From Marchantia polymorpha subsp. ruderalis (lineage: Eukaryota; Streptophyta; Marchantiopsida; Marchantiales; Marchantiaceae): DNA of 64,000 bases. Positions 44,024 to 56,050 of the stretch are shown here, one piece after another. Every line of letters starts with the position of its first letter. Within the stretch, counting starts at the first letter, position 1. The translations under genes and the position numbers were made by a program. The notes under the pieces are model-generated. The model had not been told where the DNA came from and searched no databases. It was given only the letters and a program-made list of their open reading frames with translations. Where the stretch lies: positions 14,300,001-14,364,000 of the forward strand of contig AP031354.1 in NCBI GenBank assembly GCA_037833965.1, written 5' to 3'.

Positions 44024-45031
44024 AAATAGATCAAGCCCGTGGGACCCAAAGAGTCAGAAGGCTGAAAAACACAATATAAACAATCCAACTCCAATCTATG
44101 AGAGAATCAAAAGAGACCCTTACCTAGTGCCAAGAGCACTCAAACGGCAACTAATAACATCCCTAATGTAACAACCTAAATCATAAGGCTCAAGCTGAAG
44201 CAAGGAATAGAAATTCTCAACAACTTTATGAGCCACTCTAATCTCTATATATCTAGTACAAGTAACAAACACATGCTCTTCATCCACAACTTTTTTGCAA
44301 TCACATAGCCTACAAATACGTTCACTCCTATCAATGTTCAACCAACAACCTTCTTCAACCCCAAGACTATAAGATCATGTTCTATGCCTAGCAATAATAT
44401 GACGTAAAGATGTAGAGATCTCCGCAAGTAACTATACTTGCTTACAATGAACAAGCATAGGATTCACATGAAGTTGATAAAACTACATTTTAGTGTCTTG
44501 TCTGCTCCAAATAATGCTGAGAAATTACTCCTTGATACGTTCGTGAAGGGCCATAGGTTGCAAATCCCAATCAAGTTCCGTCACATTTCACCTCAAAGAC
44601 CAAGTCACCACATCTGCAAACCATCTCTTGTGACGTGTGGCACGCAAAGCTTCAAGAGAAAGTCGAGAAGCATCAAGAGATCTCACTTTTTTTACATAAG
44701 TGATAGTCAAGAAGAGAGCTTCAAACTCAAGATGTAGACAACATGTTTCCGCAAGAAGAATAGCATATGAAGTTTGGGTCTTCACACCCAATTTTTCTTG
44801 TAAGAAGATCTTTTGCACTCTCTCCAAACGTTGCCAACCTGTCTTCTTACAACTAGATTCCCACACTTGTGTTCCATAAGATAACGGGAAACACTAAGCT
44901 CATAAATAAGAATTTCCTTAGACTCCAAGACACTAGATGAGCTCCTCTACAGCTATTTAGCAAGGAATATAGAGCTTTGAAACCAGCTTCAATACTCTTT
45001 TGCACACAACGTGCCCAACTATAATCGTAGA
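44024..45031 (-). mobile_element. 5'-truncated LINE of the same family, minus strand
   Basis: This matches the 3' part of the LINE at 19254-24390: the AATAGATCAAGCCC 3' end at 44024, the zinc-knuckle segment ERICRLCDCKK..EEHVFVTC (about 44260-44320) and the ORF2 C-terminal region (44588-44866, KTGWQRLERVQKIFLQE). Similarity stops at about 45031, inside the region just after the RT, a typical 5' truncation. It lacks the TTACCA tail and has several stops and frame changes, so it is an old dead copy. Confidence 0.85.
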
Positions 45032-46280
45032 AGATTCATTAGATTTTCTTCCAAAAATTTTTGCAAAGTAATTTTTTTAGGTTATGGAAATTATAGTCTA
45101 TTCAAAATGAATTAAGGAAAAAATTGTTAGGCTGTAATTCACGTCAAGTGTTATTTAGAACTTGTTGAGATGTGAGTTTGGGTTTCGACTATAACTACTA
45201 AGATGGAAAACTCTAGCTAGTTTTTTGAACTTTATAAGTAAAATTTGTGATCCGTAGACATAGTCAAATGGCAAACCACAATAATTTTTTAGCCTGTACT
45301 TGCATGTCTTTGTGCTTTTGTGTGAATTTGTTTCGACATTAAATGTGTTTTGCTATTCATTTTTTCAAAAAAATTTGACGCTTTGAATTATATTTTTATT
45401 CTTAATTTTTAATGTACAAAATATATGATTTGTGAAATTTTTCAGAAAGTTATTTTAACGACAAATTTTGAATTCAATTAAAAATCAAGATCTAATGAAT
45501 GTATAACAAAATTTGAAATGATTTCAAATTGAATGTTGATCCAATCATAAAGAGAGGTTGATAATCAAACTTGATACAGCCAAGTACAATTGCTCTTAAG
45601 AACATTCAAATCTAAACATGAGAATGAAAATACACTCTCAATGCTAACAATTTTGGAATATTATTCAAACCAAAGACTAATTTGATGGCAAAGTATTGAC
45701 TTGCAAAAGATAATTGTAAACACAATTTTAAAATTTAAGTAAAAAATCTATTTACTAGAAATTTTTCATTAAAGAATAATTCATACAAATAAACATGATC
45801 TAACATGATTGCTATTAAAAAAATTGCCACAACAAATACTTTATATGGACAAATAAAAACTTGTATGATAAATCTTTCTAAGAAGTAAAGAAGAAGAAAA
45901 ATAACATGTACATTAGTATAACTGTGCATATGAACGTATAGCTATTATTCATAGTTCTATGTTACTTCAAAATCAAAAAGTAACCTTACAATATTTTCAT
46001 TAATTGCAAGACGATGTTTCATTCGTTGTCTCTTGTCAAGTTAATTATAATTTATTACTTGTAATGAAACATATTGATCACTCAATTATAATGAAAAAAT
46101 TGATGTGATTATTTCATCTATCCCATCCGCCACACTTTGCTCGAATTAACTATATGCCTATTGTAACCCAGCCATCAGAGCATATCAATGCTATCTTATC
46201 AGGAATATATAACAAACACTGTGTACCTTACGGCTAAAGTATGATCTGCATTCCAAGTTGCAAATTGGCCATATGTAAGC
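45032..46280. other. AT-rich DNA without recognisable genes
   Basis: AT-rich, stop-dense sequence. I see no gene, RNA or transposon end. Confidence 0.55.
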
Positions 46281-49200
46281 GTGCTCCAAGACTAGACGTT
46301 ACTTTTCCCCTAGCTTTTCCAGATAAAATGTTTGCTTCTTATATGTGCAGGATTGATCCTTTTCCTTGACAGTATTGCGAGTTTTCGCCCTCCTATTTTC
46401 TTCGTTGCTTTCCTTTGCGCTCGATTCGCAGTCTACAGGTACCTAAATCAGAACTTCGAGAGGGAAGTAGTACATCGGGCAATTTCCTTTGATACAGAAT
46501 ATATGGCCTTCTGAGATATCTTTCGACTCTGGTAATACACTCAATGCGATAACATTAGTGAAAACAAATTGTTTCACACTGGCTCTAACGTTCTAAGCGG
46601 TGTGTTAAGTTGATCTTATTTTCTTCTAGTTTCGGGAGGATAATGTAGTCAGTCCTGGTTGCCCAATGAAGCCACTATCCAAGCAAACGTCTCGTCTTCC
46701 GAAATGCATGAGATTCATCTGCAGACACTGCGGAGTGTTCCAGAAGACTGAAACAGCTATATTTGCAAAATCCGTCATTAACTACCAACCATTCCTGGAT
46801 GATCGATCTATCATGCTGGTGGCGTGACTCCTGCGACAATTCATGTTTCCGGAGTAAAAAAATCTGATTTCTGGACAGCTGACGTTTTCTAAACCCTAAA
46901 CCTAAAGATGACCTTCCCAGATCGATTTATAAACCTTAAAAGCAAGACTCCCAAGACTATAATGTAGGTTTAACTCCACAAGATTTCGAACGTAAGTAGA
47001 CTTGATTTCCTAGGGTTCGGAAGTGTTGTCTGTATCATAGAAAGTTGAAGGAACGAGTGACCACCACGGCTCTGTACAGAAAAGGTTCTACCCAGTATTA
47101 TGGCATATACTAGCAGTTTGATAAGTCCAATACGACGGTTGGGGGTCAAAAGGCAGATACTAACACATTAGATGCAAAGACTTCCGACGGCCATAAATTA
47201 GTACATCTGTTCGCATTATCGTGTTCAAATATTGCAATTCTATGTGCTTGATATTATGACATGCACAAATGTTAAGTTATACAGTTTCCTTGTTACAACA
47301 CCAGTTCTTCAACTCAACCAGTTCCATACAGCGGCTACAGAGCTACTGACACGACATGGTAATAGATACATCGTCCGACACTATAACCTCCTGGAATAGG
47401 AGTTTACACATGTAGGTTAGTATGAATCTACGCAAGCCCGACGTCAAGTGTGATATACAAGTCTTCTTTAATCCTGACTTGAATCTTCTGCATCCGCATG
47501 GGGAATATGGTACGGACTAATCCTTGACTATAAGCTAACTGAAGTCTATATATCTACTGGACTTCCCCTTTGCACATGCGCGAGTACTTTTCAGTACGTT
47601 CCTCGAGCCAGTGAATTAAATTTCGTCAACGAGTTCATCGCTCGCCTTCCTTGTACCAGTCAGTAGTGTACCTTCATTGCTCTTGAAGTGTACACATCTT
47701 GTGCTGTTGACCTGCAAAGCTTTAAAAAGAACACGTTGGTCAGAATCCTTCAATCTGCCTTAATGTCAACCTCCCCCCAAGCTTCTCATAAAATCCTAAG
47801 AGAGGGACACTTCGTGGTGCAAAAGTTCAAGCTGTCAACTTATTGCTGATATGGAGTATCAGCACAAGGGAACTTACCTACTGAACAATCATCTTGAGCA
47901 AGGGGCATTTTCAGTATTCATTGCATACATCTGTCCAAGATTTCAATCTTGTACAGAAAACAAAAATCGCTCAATACGCCTACACTAAAGAGTATAAAAG
48001 AATCCAACTACACTAGGTCATACATGACGATGCATGTACCAAAAGACGGTATGGCAGCAAACATACAAAGCCTGACACGATAACGAATGCATAAGGAAGG
48101 CATAGGATTGTCGAAGTAAACAAGGCAAGACTAAAGTTTAAGCAAGTCCAGAGATAGCGTTCGATGGACTGACACGGTGTAGAAAGCACAAACTGCATGC
48201 GAGAAAGGAAGGCAAGAAAAACGCATTTACCTGACAACAAAAAGAAGAGTACATGTCAGAGATGCGGAGGACAGGTTAATACATCAGAGTGATTTAAAGC
48301 AATTTGAAGACAATCGTACAGTAAAGTTCCTCACATCCGATGAGAGAGGGGATTAAGGACCAGAAGCAAGATTTGACCAAAGGGCATCAGAACCATTACA
48401 TCATAAAGTCCGGCTTCCTCAGTGGGTACCTCGGTGAATCGGCTCTGTACTGGACCACTCCGGGATTAAGGTGAACTTTGGAACCCAACAGACAAAAAGT
48501 CCATTTCAGACCTATATTTTAACATGCCTAGCACAGGGTTAAGAACTAAAAAACCATAGACCTTGCGAACCTGCAAATGGATGAGAGTATAATTGAGGGA
48601 ACTCCCATTACTAAACACAATGCCAAGAACCGTACACACCATAAAGGTGACAAAACCGATGACGTTACCTACGGATAAAAGGTTCTTTCTAGAAAACCCT
48701 TGAAACTTTCGCTCAAATCAACTTACTAAAATTAGCAAAGAAGGGCATAAAGGTCGAGACCAAAGTTCCTAGGTCGAGAAAACAGTAGCATCGAGTAAAC
48801 GGTACATAACCATAACATTGGTAAGCAGAACTTTGACATCACATGCAAATCGAGAAAGGAAATTGCTAGGTAAGGCCTTGACCGATAAGGGTGTCTTACA
48901 AGCCTTCACTTCATATGAGTTACGCACAAGAGGGTTCATAAATTAGTGAGAGAGGTACAACCCAGCTTCAACGGATACAGCCAGTATAACATGCTGCAAA
49001 CTCTTGCAATTTCCATGCCCTTCAGCAACGTGACTTCTTCAGAGCCTACCCTGAGGGAAACATGATAAATTCACCGTAGGTTTGAACAAATGGTTGCCCA
49101 GGTAAGAAAAACAATTATACAAAGTTCTTGTCTTCCCTTGCTAGAACAGGACGTGTACGACTTCGTCTCACAATGGATATTCAGTCCATTGGCGGATTCA

Positions 49201-51040
49201 CAAGTAGGTTACAATATAACGTATAGATGGGTGTACGGAGTTTCTGCGCACATTCATGTGCAGTCAATGCCAGATCAAGGGAAGTATTGCACAGAGCATA
49301 TTAAGTGATGACGCTACATATGCCATATTGACCTCTCGTTTGTACAAAGCACCGGTAACAAGTTCATCGTTTAGTAGAATCGCCAGTAAAAAAGTTCAAA
49401 AAAGTCCAAAACAGCTCTGACATGGCAAGAAAACAGCCCTATTCGAAAGCACCAAGCCTTCACGATTGCCCACAAACGGTACAAGATCTCACTTCTTCTT
49501 ACACAGAAGAAGTGAGATCTTGTTCCTTGTTACGAAGTTCTGTATTTTCTACAACGATGGGGCAATTTGCAAACATAGAGAATTAAAAGGTTCAACCAAA
49601 GATTTCTTTAACCCTTTCGAGGCCAAACGTAGGGCAATGTTCGTTGCAAAACTTGCGAAATAAACTTTCAAAATAACATTGTCTTCAAGGAAAAAAAATC
49701 ATATCGAAGAACCTAGTGAGGTACACGGCAACATGACTTCACACTAACGAGCGTTGCAGAGCGCAAGGCATAAATTTGAGCATAATGGAACCTCGTGAAT
49801 TCGGTAGTACGAAGATGGACGAGCACAAACCAAAAATTCACAGGAAATGTCCAAAGACAACTTCCCGGCCAGATTGAACATGCTGTAGATTACAAAATAT
49901 GCGCATCACCGCCACTTCATCACAGCCATCACGTTCTCCAGGTAGCTGGGTGAAATTAGTACTCCTCGTCACGAGGTCCTGTAGTTATCAAATGCATCTA
50001 AACTGTTTGGATAGAAGTAATGGTTCTCAGCAAACTCTACTGAGGACACGCGATGTAATCTGTTTCAAATACTAAGGAGTTAACAAAGTACATTTACAGT
50101 ACTTGTAACGTAGAAACAAGTTATAAAGCTCTGGAACGCAGCTGTGCCTATCAAAAGTCTACAAGATCAAAGCTTTAAGTAGAAGCCGTCGACCTCACGA
50201 TCTGCAGAATACTTCGAATGGAATCTAATTCTTTCAGGAAAAGACAATGAGAAAATTTGAGGAGGAGCTCAGGAAAGAAAACATCTATTTGTCACTCAGC
50301 CTAACTGGTGGAGCCATCACATATTCAACAGGAATGCTTCAGACTAGCCTTTTTCCCAAAATGATGCCAAACGTTGAGATCTAAGGCCAATTTCATAACT
50401 CAAGCTCAGGAGAAGATAGCAATATCTTGGCAAATGATTGGTTAAAGGTGACTTGGTACGACACTCACGCCAAACCCACATGTGTAAGACAGTAAAAGGA
50501 CAGTAGAACAACTGATCTCAGAAATCAATGAAATAACAGTTTGAAAAACACTGGAAAGAAAATAAATGGGATTGAGTAAAACTTACCAGACGCAAGATAA
50601 TCTTAAAGGCCAGCAACTGCCGTCTTCGAAATCGACCATGTCGGCTTTGTCGGTAAAGTTTGACAAACAAAATCTCTGACATGTGCCTCGTGTGTTTCAT
50701 CTAGCGGCATATTATTTTGAAAAGATCTCACCATGTAGAACGTGCGTTTTTTATCATAACGCAAGGAGGTCAAGCTCGTAGCCACTCCAACAACCACTCT
50801 GGAGCCATGGCCCGATTGGGGATACAAGACCCAATCAGGAGAAGCTCCGCCGCTATCCAATGTGCTAGTAGCCATGCTGCACAAGATTCCAACCCGCAAC
50901 ACTCTGTGTTGGGTTGCTGCTCCTTGCCCGGACGTTCGGCATTGAAGCTGATTGCACTTTGGATGGTACGAAGTCCTCCCCACAAAGCATTGGCGTTTAG
51001 AGTTGGCTCCCTTCCAGGCTGCGCTAAGTGCAGTTCTCCT
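46281..51040. other. Mid-GC region 3' of the LRR gene, no kinase or other domain seen
   Basis: Composition is closer to genic DNA than the flanks, and a double telomere-type box (TAAACCCTAAACC) lies near 46890. ORFs are short (60-76 codons up to 49700, and up to 200 codons near 50600-51300, antisense to the LRR gene) with no recognisable domain. I looked on the minus strand for kinase motifs that might continue the LRR receptor and found none. A perfect hairpin is at 49481-49523. Confidence 0.45.
49481..49523. repeat. Perfect 19-bp hairpin with 5-nt loop
   Basis: Arms ACAAGATCTCACTTCTTCT (49481-49499) and AGAAGAAGTGAGATCTTGT (49505-49523) around TACAC. The stem is too short for a typical plant miRNA precursor unless flanking bases also pair, which they do not obviously do. 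Confidence 0.85.
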
Positions 51041-51046
51041 TCCTCC

Positions 51047-53464
51047 TTAAGGTACCCGCACATTCTTATTTGCCCCTTTTGCAAACTCACTATGTATACC
51101 GTCACTCGAAGCATAGTGAGAAACCTGAGAAAGGTGAGGTTTCTCGTCGGCTGGCAAGAGAACACCGGGGTGCTTGCAAAACCAACAAGCGCCTGCAATA
51201 ATCATGAAAGCAGCACCACCAATGACAGCGGCTATTATACCGACCAACGCTCCGGTAGAGACGGTTGTCTCCTGCCACATGTAACCTTGAGTATGTGGGG
51301 GAGAAAAACCATTATTTGATGGGCACATTTGTAACAATCCTCCACACAGACCCTTGTTCCCATCGAAGGAGCTCGCCGTCATTGTCTGGAAGACGGGTAC
51401 GCTGGGCAGTGGTCCTGTCAACAAATTGTAAGATAAATTTAGGAATGTAAGACCAGTCAGTTTCCCAAGAGCATCTGGAATAGATCCTGTGAGCTCATTG
51501 TTGCTCAGATCCAAGGACATCAGGAGTACCAGGTCTCCCAGCTCAGGAGGGATTTCTCCTGACAGTGAGTTACTACTGATGTTAAGGGCATACTGTAAAC
51601 TGATAACTTTTCCCAACTCTGATGGAATGGATCCTTGCAACTTGTTGCCGCCCAGTTCCAAAACTGATAAGTGGAAGCAGCTGCTGAGAGACGGGGGAAT
51701 TTCACCAGTAATGTTATTGTCTGCAAGAGATAGCTGCTCCAGCAAGGTCAAGTTTCCAAACTCTGCAGGGATGCTGCCACTGATCATGTTTCCTCCTAGA
51801 TCCAGGCGAAGTAGCTTGTAACAGTTGCCCAGTGACGACGGGATGCTACCGGTCAACAGATTGTTGGAGACGTTGAAGGCTGCCAAATGCGTGAGCTCCC
51901 CGAGTGAGTTGGGTAGCTCTCCGTGAAATCGGTTGCCAGCTAAGGAAACCACTTTGAGCATCCGACACCTCGCAAGCTCTGCAGGTATGGTTTCTTCAAA
52001 CGAATTGTTACTGAGTTCCAGATCGATGATCTCTGTGTTGTTCGTGATGTCCATCAACACTGACCCCACAAGATCGTTGTTCATGAGCACTAAGCGCTGA
52101 AGAGTCTTGCACCTTGCCAAAGAACTTGGCACAGATCCTGTCAACTGGTTGGAGCTCAAGTATACCCACTCGAGATCTTCAGAATCACATAGAGTATCTG
52201 GTATGCTTCCATTCAGATAATTTTCGGATAAATCCAGGTTCTTCAACATCATATTACTACCAAGAAGTGGGGGTATCTCTCCACTGAATAAGTTATCAAA
52301 AAGTATCAGCCTACTTAGATTCGGCAGGTTCTGCAGACCAACCGGAATAGACCCGTCGAGCTGGTTCATTGAGAGGTCGAGCTCCTTGAGGTTCTCCAAC
52401 TCTGTGAAACTACGCGGGATGGGACCCCTTAGCTTATTCTCGAATAAAGAAAGAAGTTCCAGGGACCGAATCTTCCCTAGCTCCTCTGGAATGGTACCTG
52501 TTAGTTCGTTTTCTGAAAAATCGATTTCAGTTAAAGCAGTCAAATTTCCCAACTCCTCAGGGATGCTACCATTCAGGTTATTTGCATATATGTAAACCAT
52601 CTTCAGTGAGTGTAGCCTGCCAAGCTCCCGAGGTATCTGCCCCCTGAGGTCATTATCGTATAGTGCCAACATCTTCAATCGGCTACAATTTCCGAGCTCC
52701 GGCGGAATCCCACCTACAAGAAGATTTTCCCATAAAACAAGATTTCTAAGGTTTTGCATCCTCCCCATTTCTCTCGGGATCACCCCATCAAGGAGATTTT
52801 GAGCAAGACCAAGATAGGTCAGATTCTTGCAGTTGACTATGCTTGGAGGGATAGGTCCGCTGATAGAGTTCTGCCCAGCACGGAGCACTTTCAAGCTAGT
52901 TAGATTGCCTATAGAAGAAGGCAAAGGACCGCTGATGTTATTTGAGTAGATCAAAATTTCGGATAGCACGAGCAGATTTCCTACTGAGGAAGGGATGGAT
53001 CCTCCCAAAAGATTGTTGATCAGGTACAAACCCTGCAAATTGATCAAGTTCCCAATCTCTGTAGGAATTTTTCCAGTCAACAAGTTGTCTCCGAGGTCAA
53101 GAACTTCCAGCTCCGTACAATTTCCTATACTACTGGGAATCGAGCCCGAAATTGAGTTGAACGACAGGTTGAGTTGCCTAAGAGAACTCAAAAGGCCGAT
53201 CGCAGGCGAGATACTCCCGGTCAGATTCCTGGCCGAAAGGTCGAGGGACCAGACACGACTATCACCGTCGCAGCTCACACCATCCCATTCACAGTGAAAG
53301 ATATTTGTGGCATTCCAGCTTGACAGGTTATCTTCAGGATCTTGCAGGGACTTCCGGACCTCCATTAGAATCATCCCTTCCGATGAGAGACCAACCGACT
53401 CCCCAATAAACCCAAAAATAATGACTGAAAACGCCAAAACAACAGTCCATCGTTTGACGCTCAT
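51047..53464 (-). CDS. LRR receptor-like protein with 26 leucine-rich repeats and one membrane segment, no kinase
   Basis: An uninterrupted 805-codon minus-strand ORF. I chose the ATG at 53464 (MSVKRWTVVLAFSVIIFGFIGESVG) because it opens a textbook signal peptide; the frame extends 36 codons further upstream. After the N-cap with paired Cys (FHCEWDGVSC) come 26 plant-type extracellular LRRs (LxxLxLxxNxLxGxIPxxLGxLxxL), then GLCGG and a Cys cap, and a single membrane helix (ALVGIIAAVIGGAAFMIIAGACWF). It ends after a 40-residue cytosolic tail. The ectodomain resembles LRR-XI-like receptor kinases that bind peptides at the plasma membrane, but such kinases continue with a kinase domain. Here a stop follows NKNVRVP; a donor-like GTACCT at the very end could allow splicing to a distant exon, yet none is visible. 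It may be a receptor-like protein, a truncated receptor kinase, or an incomplete gene model. Confidence 0.8.
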   Translation of the reverse strand: MSVKRWTVVLAFSVIIFGFIGESVGLSSEGMILMEVRKSLQDPEDNLSSWNATNIFHCEWDGVSCDGDSRVWSLDLSARNLTGSISPAIGLLSSLRQLNLSFNSISGSIPSSIGNCTELEVLDLGDNLLTGKIPTEIGNLINLQGLYLINNLLGGSIPSSVGNLLVLSEILIYSNNISGPLPSSIGNLTSLKVLRAGQNSISGPIPPSIVNCKNLTYLGLAQNLLDGVIPREMGRMQNLRNLVLWENLLVGGIPPELGNCSRLKMLALYDNDLRGQIPRELGRLHSLKMVYIYANNLNGSIPEELGNLTALTEIDFSENELTGTIPEELGKIRSLELLSLFENKLRGPIPRSFTELENLKELDLSMNQLDGSIPVGLQNLPNLSRLILFDNLFSGEIPPLLGSNMMLKNLDLSENYLNGSIPDTLCDSEDLEWVYLSSNQLTGSVPSSLARCKTLQRLVLMNNDLVGSVLMDITNNTEIIDLELSNNSFEETIPAELARCRMLKVVSLAGNRFHGELPNSLGELTHLAAFNVSNNLLTGSIPSSLGNCYKLLRLDLGGNMISGSIPAEFGNLTLLEQLSLADNNITGEIPPSLSSCFHLSVLELGGNKLQGSIPSELGKVISLQYALNISSNSLSGEIPPELGDLVLLMSLDLSNNELTGSIPDALGKLTGLTFLNLSYNLLTGPLPSVPVFQTMTASSFDGNKGLCGGLLQMCPSNNGFSPPHTQGYMWQETTVSTGALVGIIAAVIGGAAFMIIAGACWFCKHPGVLLPADEKPHLSQVSHYASSDGIHSEFAKGANKNVRVP

Positions 53465-56050
53465 GTTGAAGCGTTTGTTGTACTCCTCGATCAGACTTGC
53501 TCGCAAAAACTTTAATGTGAAATTATGCAGTGCCCTCCGATTGTCCACATGACAGCACCTGGAACACATCATGACCTAAAATGAGGACGACGAAATAACA
53601 CAGACCCTCGTTCCGACACTTCAGACATAACCTAATCCAAACAGATCGAGGACTGCCTTTTGCAGAAAGACGACTCCAAAGAAACTGACAATTCGGTCTC
53701 AACAAACTATTTCGGCCAAACCTTATAGAATTACGATGAGGCGACGCAAGTTGACATGCAGATGAATGGGAAGTGAAGAGCCTTGCGTGATTCAAAATAC
53801 TCCAAGGGCAACAAACTCTGCCAAATGCTGATAGTGTTCCAGTTACTACGTACCTTCTCCAAACCTCTTCATCCTCGACCACCAAGGTTGGTCTCCAGAG
53901 AACTTGCAAATCCTTCGTCTCCACTACACCCACAAACTAGTCACACCTTACTCCTTGCTCCACTCACTGCACATGGCAAATGTCAAGTGTCTCAGTTGCC
54001 ATCCGTGCAAAGCAACTGCGGCCAACTCATTCAAAACTCCCACTCTTCGTCGCATGTTCACCTGTCAGGGAACTTTGACCGGTCTATACCGCAGGTGGTT
54101 GATCAGGCTCTAGAAAGGGTCGCCTGCTCAGGGTTCCGTTATCAACTCGGGCACTATCTTCCTGGAAACGGGGGAGGTATTACGCTATCCAGCTTCTTCG
54201 AGGACCCAAAATTGTTGAAGCAAGTCCCTTATCGTCGCATCAGATAGGGTCTGCAAGACGTGGGCATCCCAACTCTGAAGTTGCAAGTCAAGAGTCGCTG
54301 CTAGGGCACCATAGCCAAGTTCACAAGACCCTCCTGTCAATTTGTGCCCCGAAACTAGGTCTCAACGAGAGCACGGCCCTCTCATCCTACACACAGAATG
54401 CATAAGTGAAGCCTTCCCGCCTTCCATATTCATTCTCCCGCGCTCTTTCTTGCAGATAAACTCCATCTCTTTCAGTGTTCCACCAACCATCAGAAATCCT
54501 ACCTCTAGTCCAAATCCCGCCGTCCAAAGAGAGCATCGTCCTGGTAGTTCACCTCTGTATACAACTCAGTAACTTCGACTCAGCACTGTCACAACAAACC
54601 AGAATCAGCCAATGACGTCGATAAGTACCTTGCAGACGCTGGCTTCTGATCGAGCCCTGGAATCAAAAGCGTCATTTAGAGCACATAAAGCCATGGCCTC
54701 GGCCTCATAGTCCGATATCTTGCCGCATCAAACTGTCAATCCACTGTCTATACACATGACCGCATGGTCAGGACACAGGCCATAATCACCGCCCCTCTCA
54801 TGCACGACCTGAGACTTCAAGATCACTTGACCTCCCTGTCTTTCACATCGTCCTCCCGTTTCTCCCGCTCGAGACCTCGTTCAGCCTCTTTCTCTTCACT
54901 CTCTCTCTCTCTCGCGCTCGCGCCTTCTCTCGGAGTCCAGGCCTCCCCCTGGACCCCACTCGATGCAGTCCGGGATCCGAGGGAGAAAGGGCTGCCCGCC
55001 TACCAAATGCTCTTCTCACGCATCGCCCGCTAGATCCAATATCTCCATCGCAGTATCCATCATCGAGCATCGATGTCGTCTCCCCGCAGCACCTCGAGCC
55101 GCAATCCTCGCCATGCCCGATGTTATTTTCTCCTCGCGTCCTTCCGCTCTTTCCTCGTTCCCTCCCTCCCTCCGTAGGTCCGTCCGGGCCCCCTCCTACT
55201 CCCGCCCTGCACCTTCCCTTCCCTTCCGTAGCTCGATCGGCTCTTCCGTCCAGCAGCACCCTCGACCAGCAGCTCTGGCAAAACTGCCTGCGATCACCCT
55301 CCCTCGCTCACGACTCCATCCCCAGGCCCGTCATCGCGCGAGCGAGCGAGCTCGCAACCAAAGATTCCGACCGTGCACTCCGCTGCACTGCTCTGCTCTG
55401 CTGCGCCTCTTTCGCCTTCATCAGGACTCGCTGAAGGGCTGGAATTTGATACAAAAGCGCCCGCCCTCGAGTCCTCGTGCGCCTCCGCCCAAGCCCCGAA
55501 CCGAATTTCTTGCACCGCGGCGGAATTCGTTTTAAATTTCTCTGTCGTTTGCTTCTGCCGACTCCCCTCTACGCTGCCTCTGTCCTCACATACGTCAAGG
55601 CCAACTTCATCTGCCCGTATGCGTACGATACGCCGGAGCCCGAAATGCGGATTGTCGACGAATATACCGGGCTCATCCTCGCCTCGCCGGACGAGACCCA
55701 CCCAACCTAACCGCGGTCGGCCCCCACTGCCCGGGTCAGGGCTCGAGGGTTCCGGACCCCGGGTAGGCGTGTGGCCACTTGCTTCCTGCCTCTTGCTTCC
55801 TGCCCGTTGCCACCTAGGCTGTCATGATCTAATCTATCCTATGTTGACAAATTGCTGGAACCTTGCCATCCTCGGCGTCGCTCCTGACACGTGTCCGATT
55901 CGATCGGATGTTCTGAGTTGTTGCGATGTCATCTATCATGCTGAATGTCGTCCGTATGCAATCAATCGCAGTAACGCATGCTCGGAATTTCTTCTACTAA
56001 TTGCTGATGCCCATTATCTTATGTTTTGACTTGGTCTATTTATAGTTGGT
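53465..56050. other. GC-rich 5' flank of the LRR gene; promoter-like, with antisense chance ORFs
   Basis: A GC-rich island with many overlapping ORFs on both strands and a CTTTCTCTTCACTCTCTCTC tract near 54888-54915, which is typical of a plus-strand plant leader. It may hold the LRR gene promoter and the leader of a divergent plus-strand gene. A plus-strand frame at about 55580-55710 (VLTYVKANFICPYAYDTPEPEMR) looks more protein-like than its neighbours but is unrecognised. I cannot support a defined gene. Confidence 0.4.

Noticed and set aside
50603-51319. ORFs overlapping the 3' end of the LRR gene, considered as its kinase part
   Set aside because: No glycine loop, VAIK, HRD or DFG motif is present in any of them, and they lie antisense to or in other frames of the receptor tail.
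54843-56029. ORFs up to 218 codons in both orientations upstream of the LRR gene
   Set aside because: Composition-driven open frames in a GC-rich, CT-tract-bearing promoter-like region. The products are low complexity and mutually antisense.
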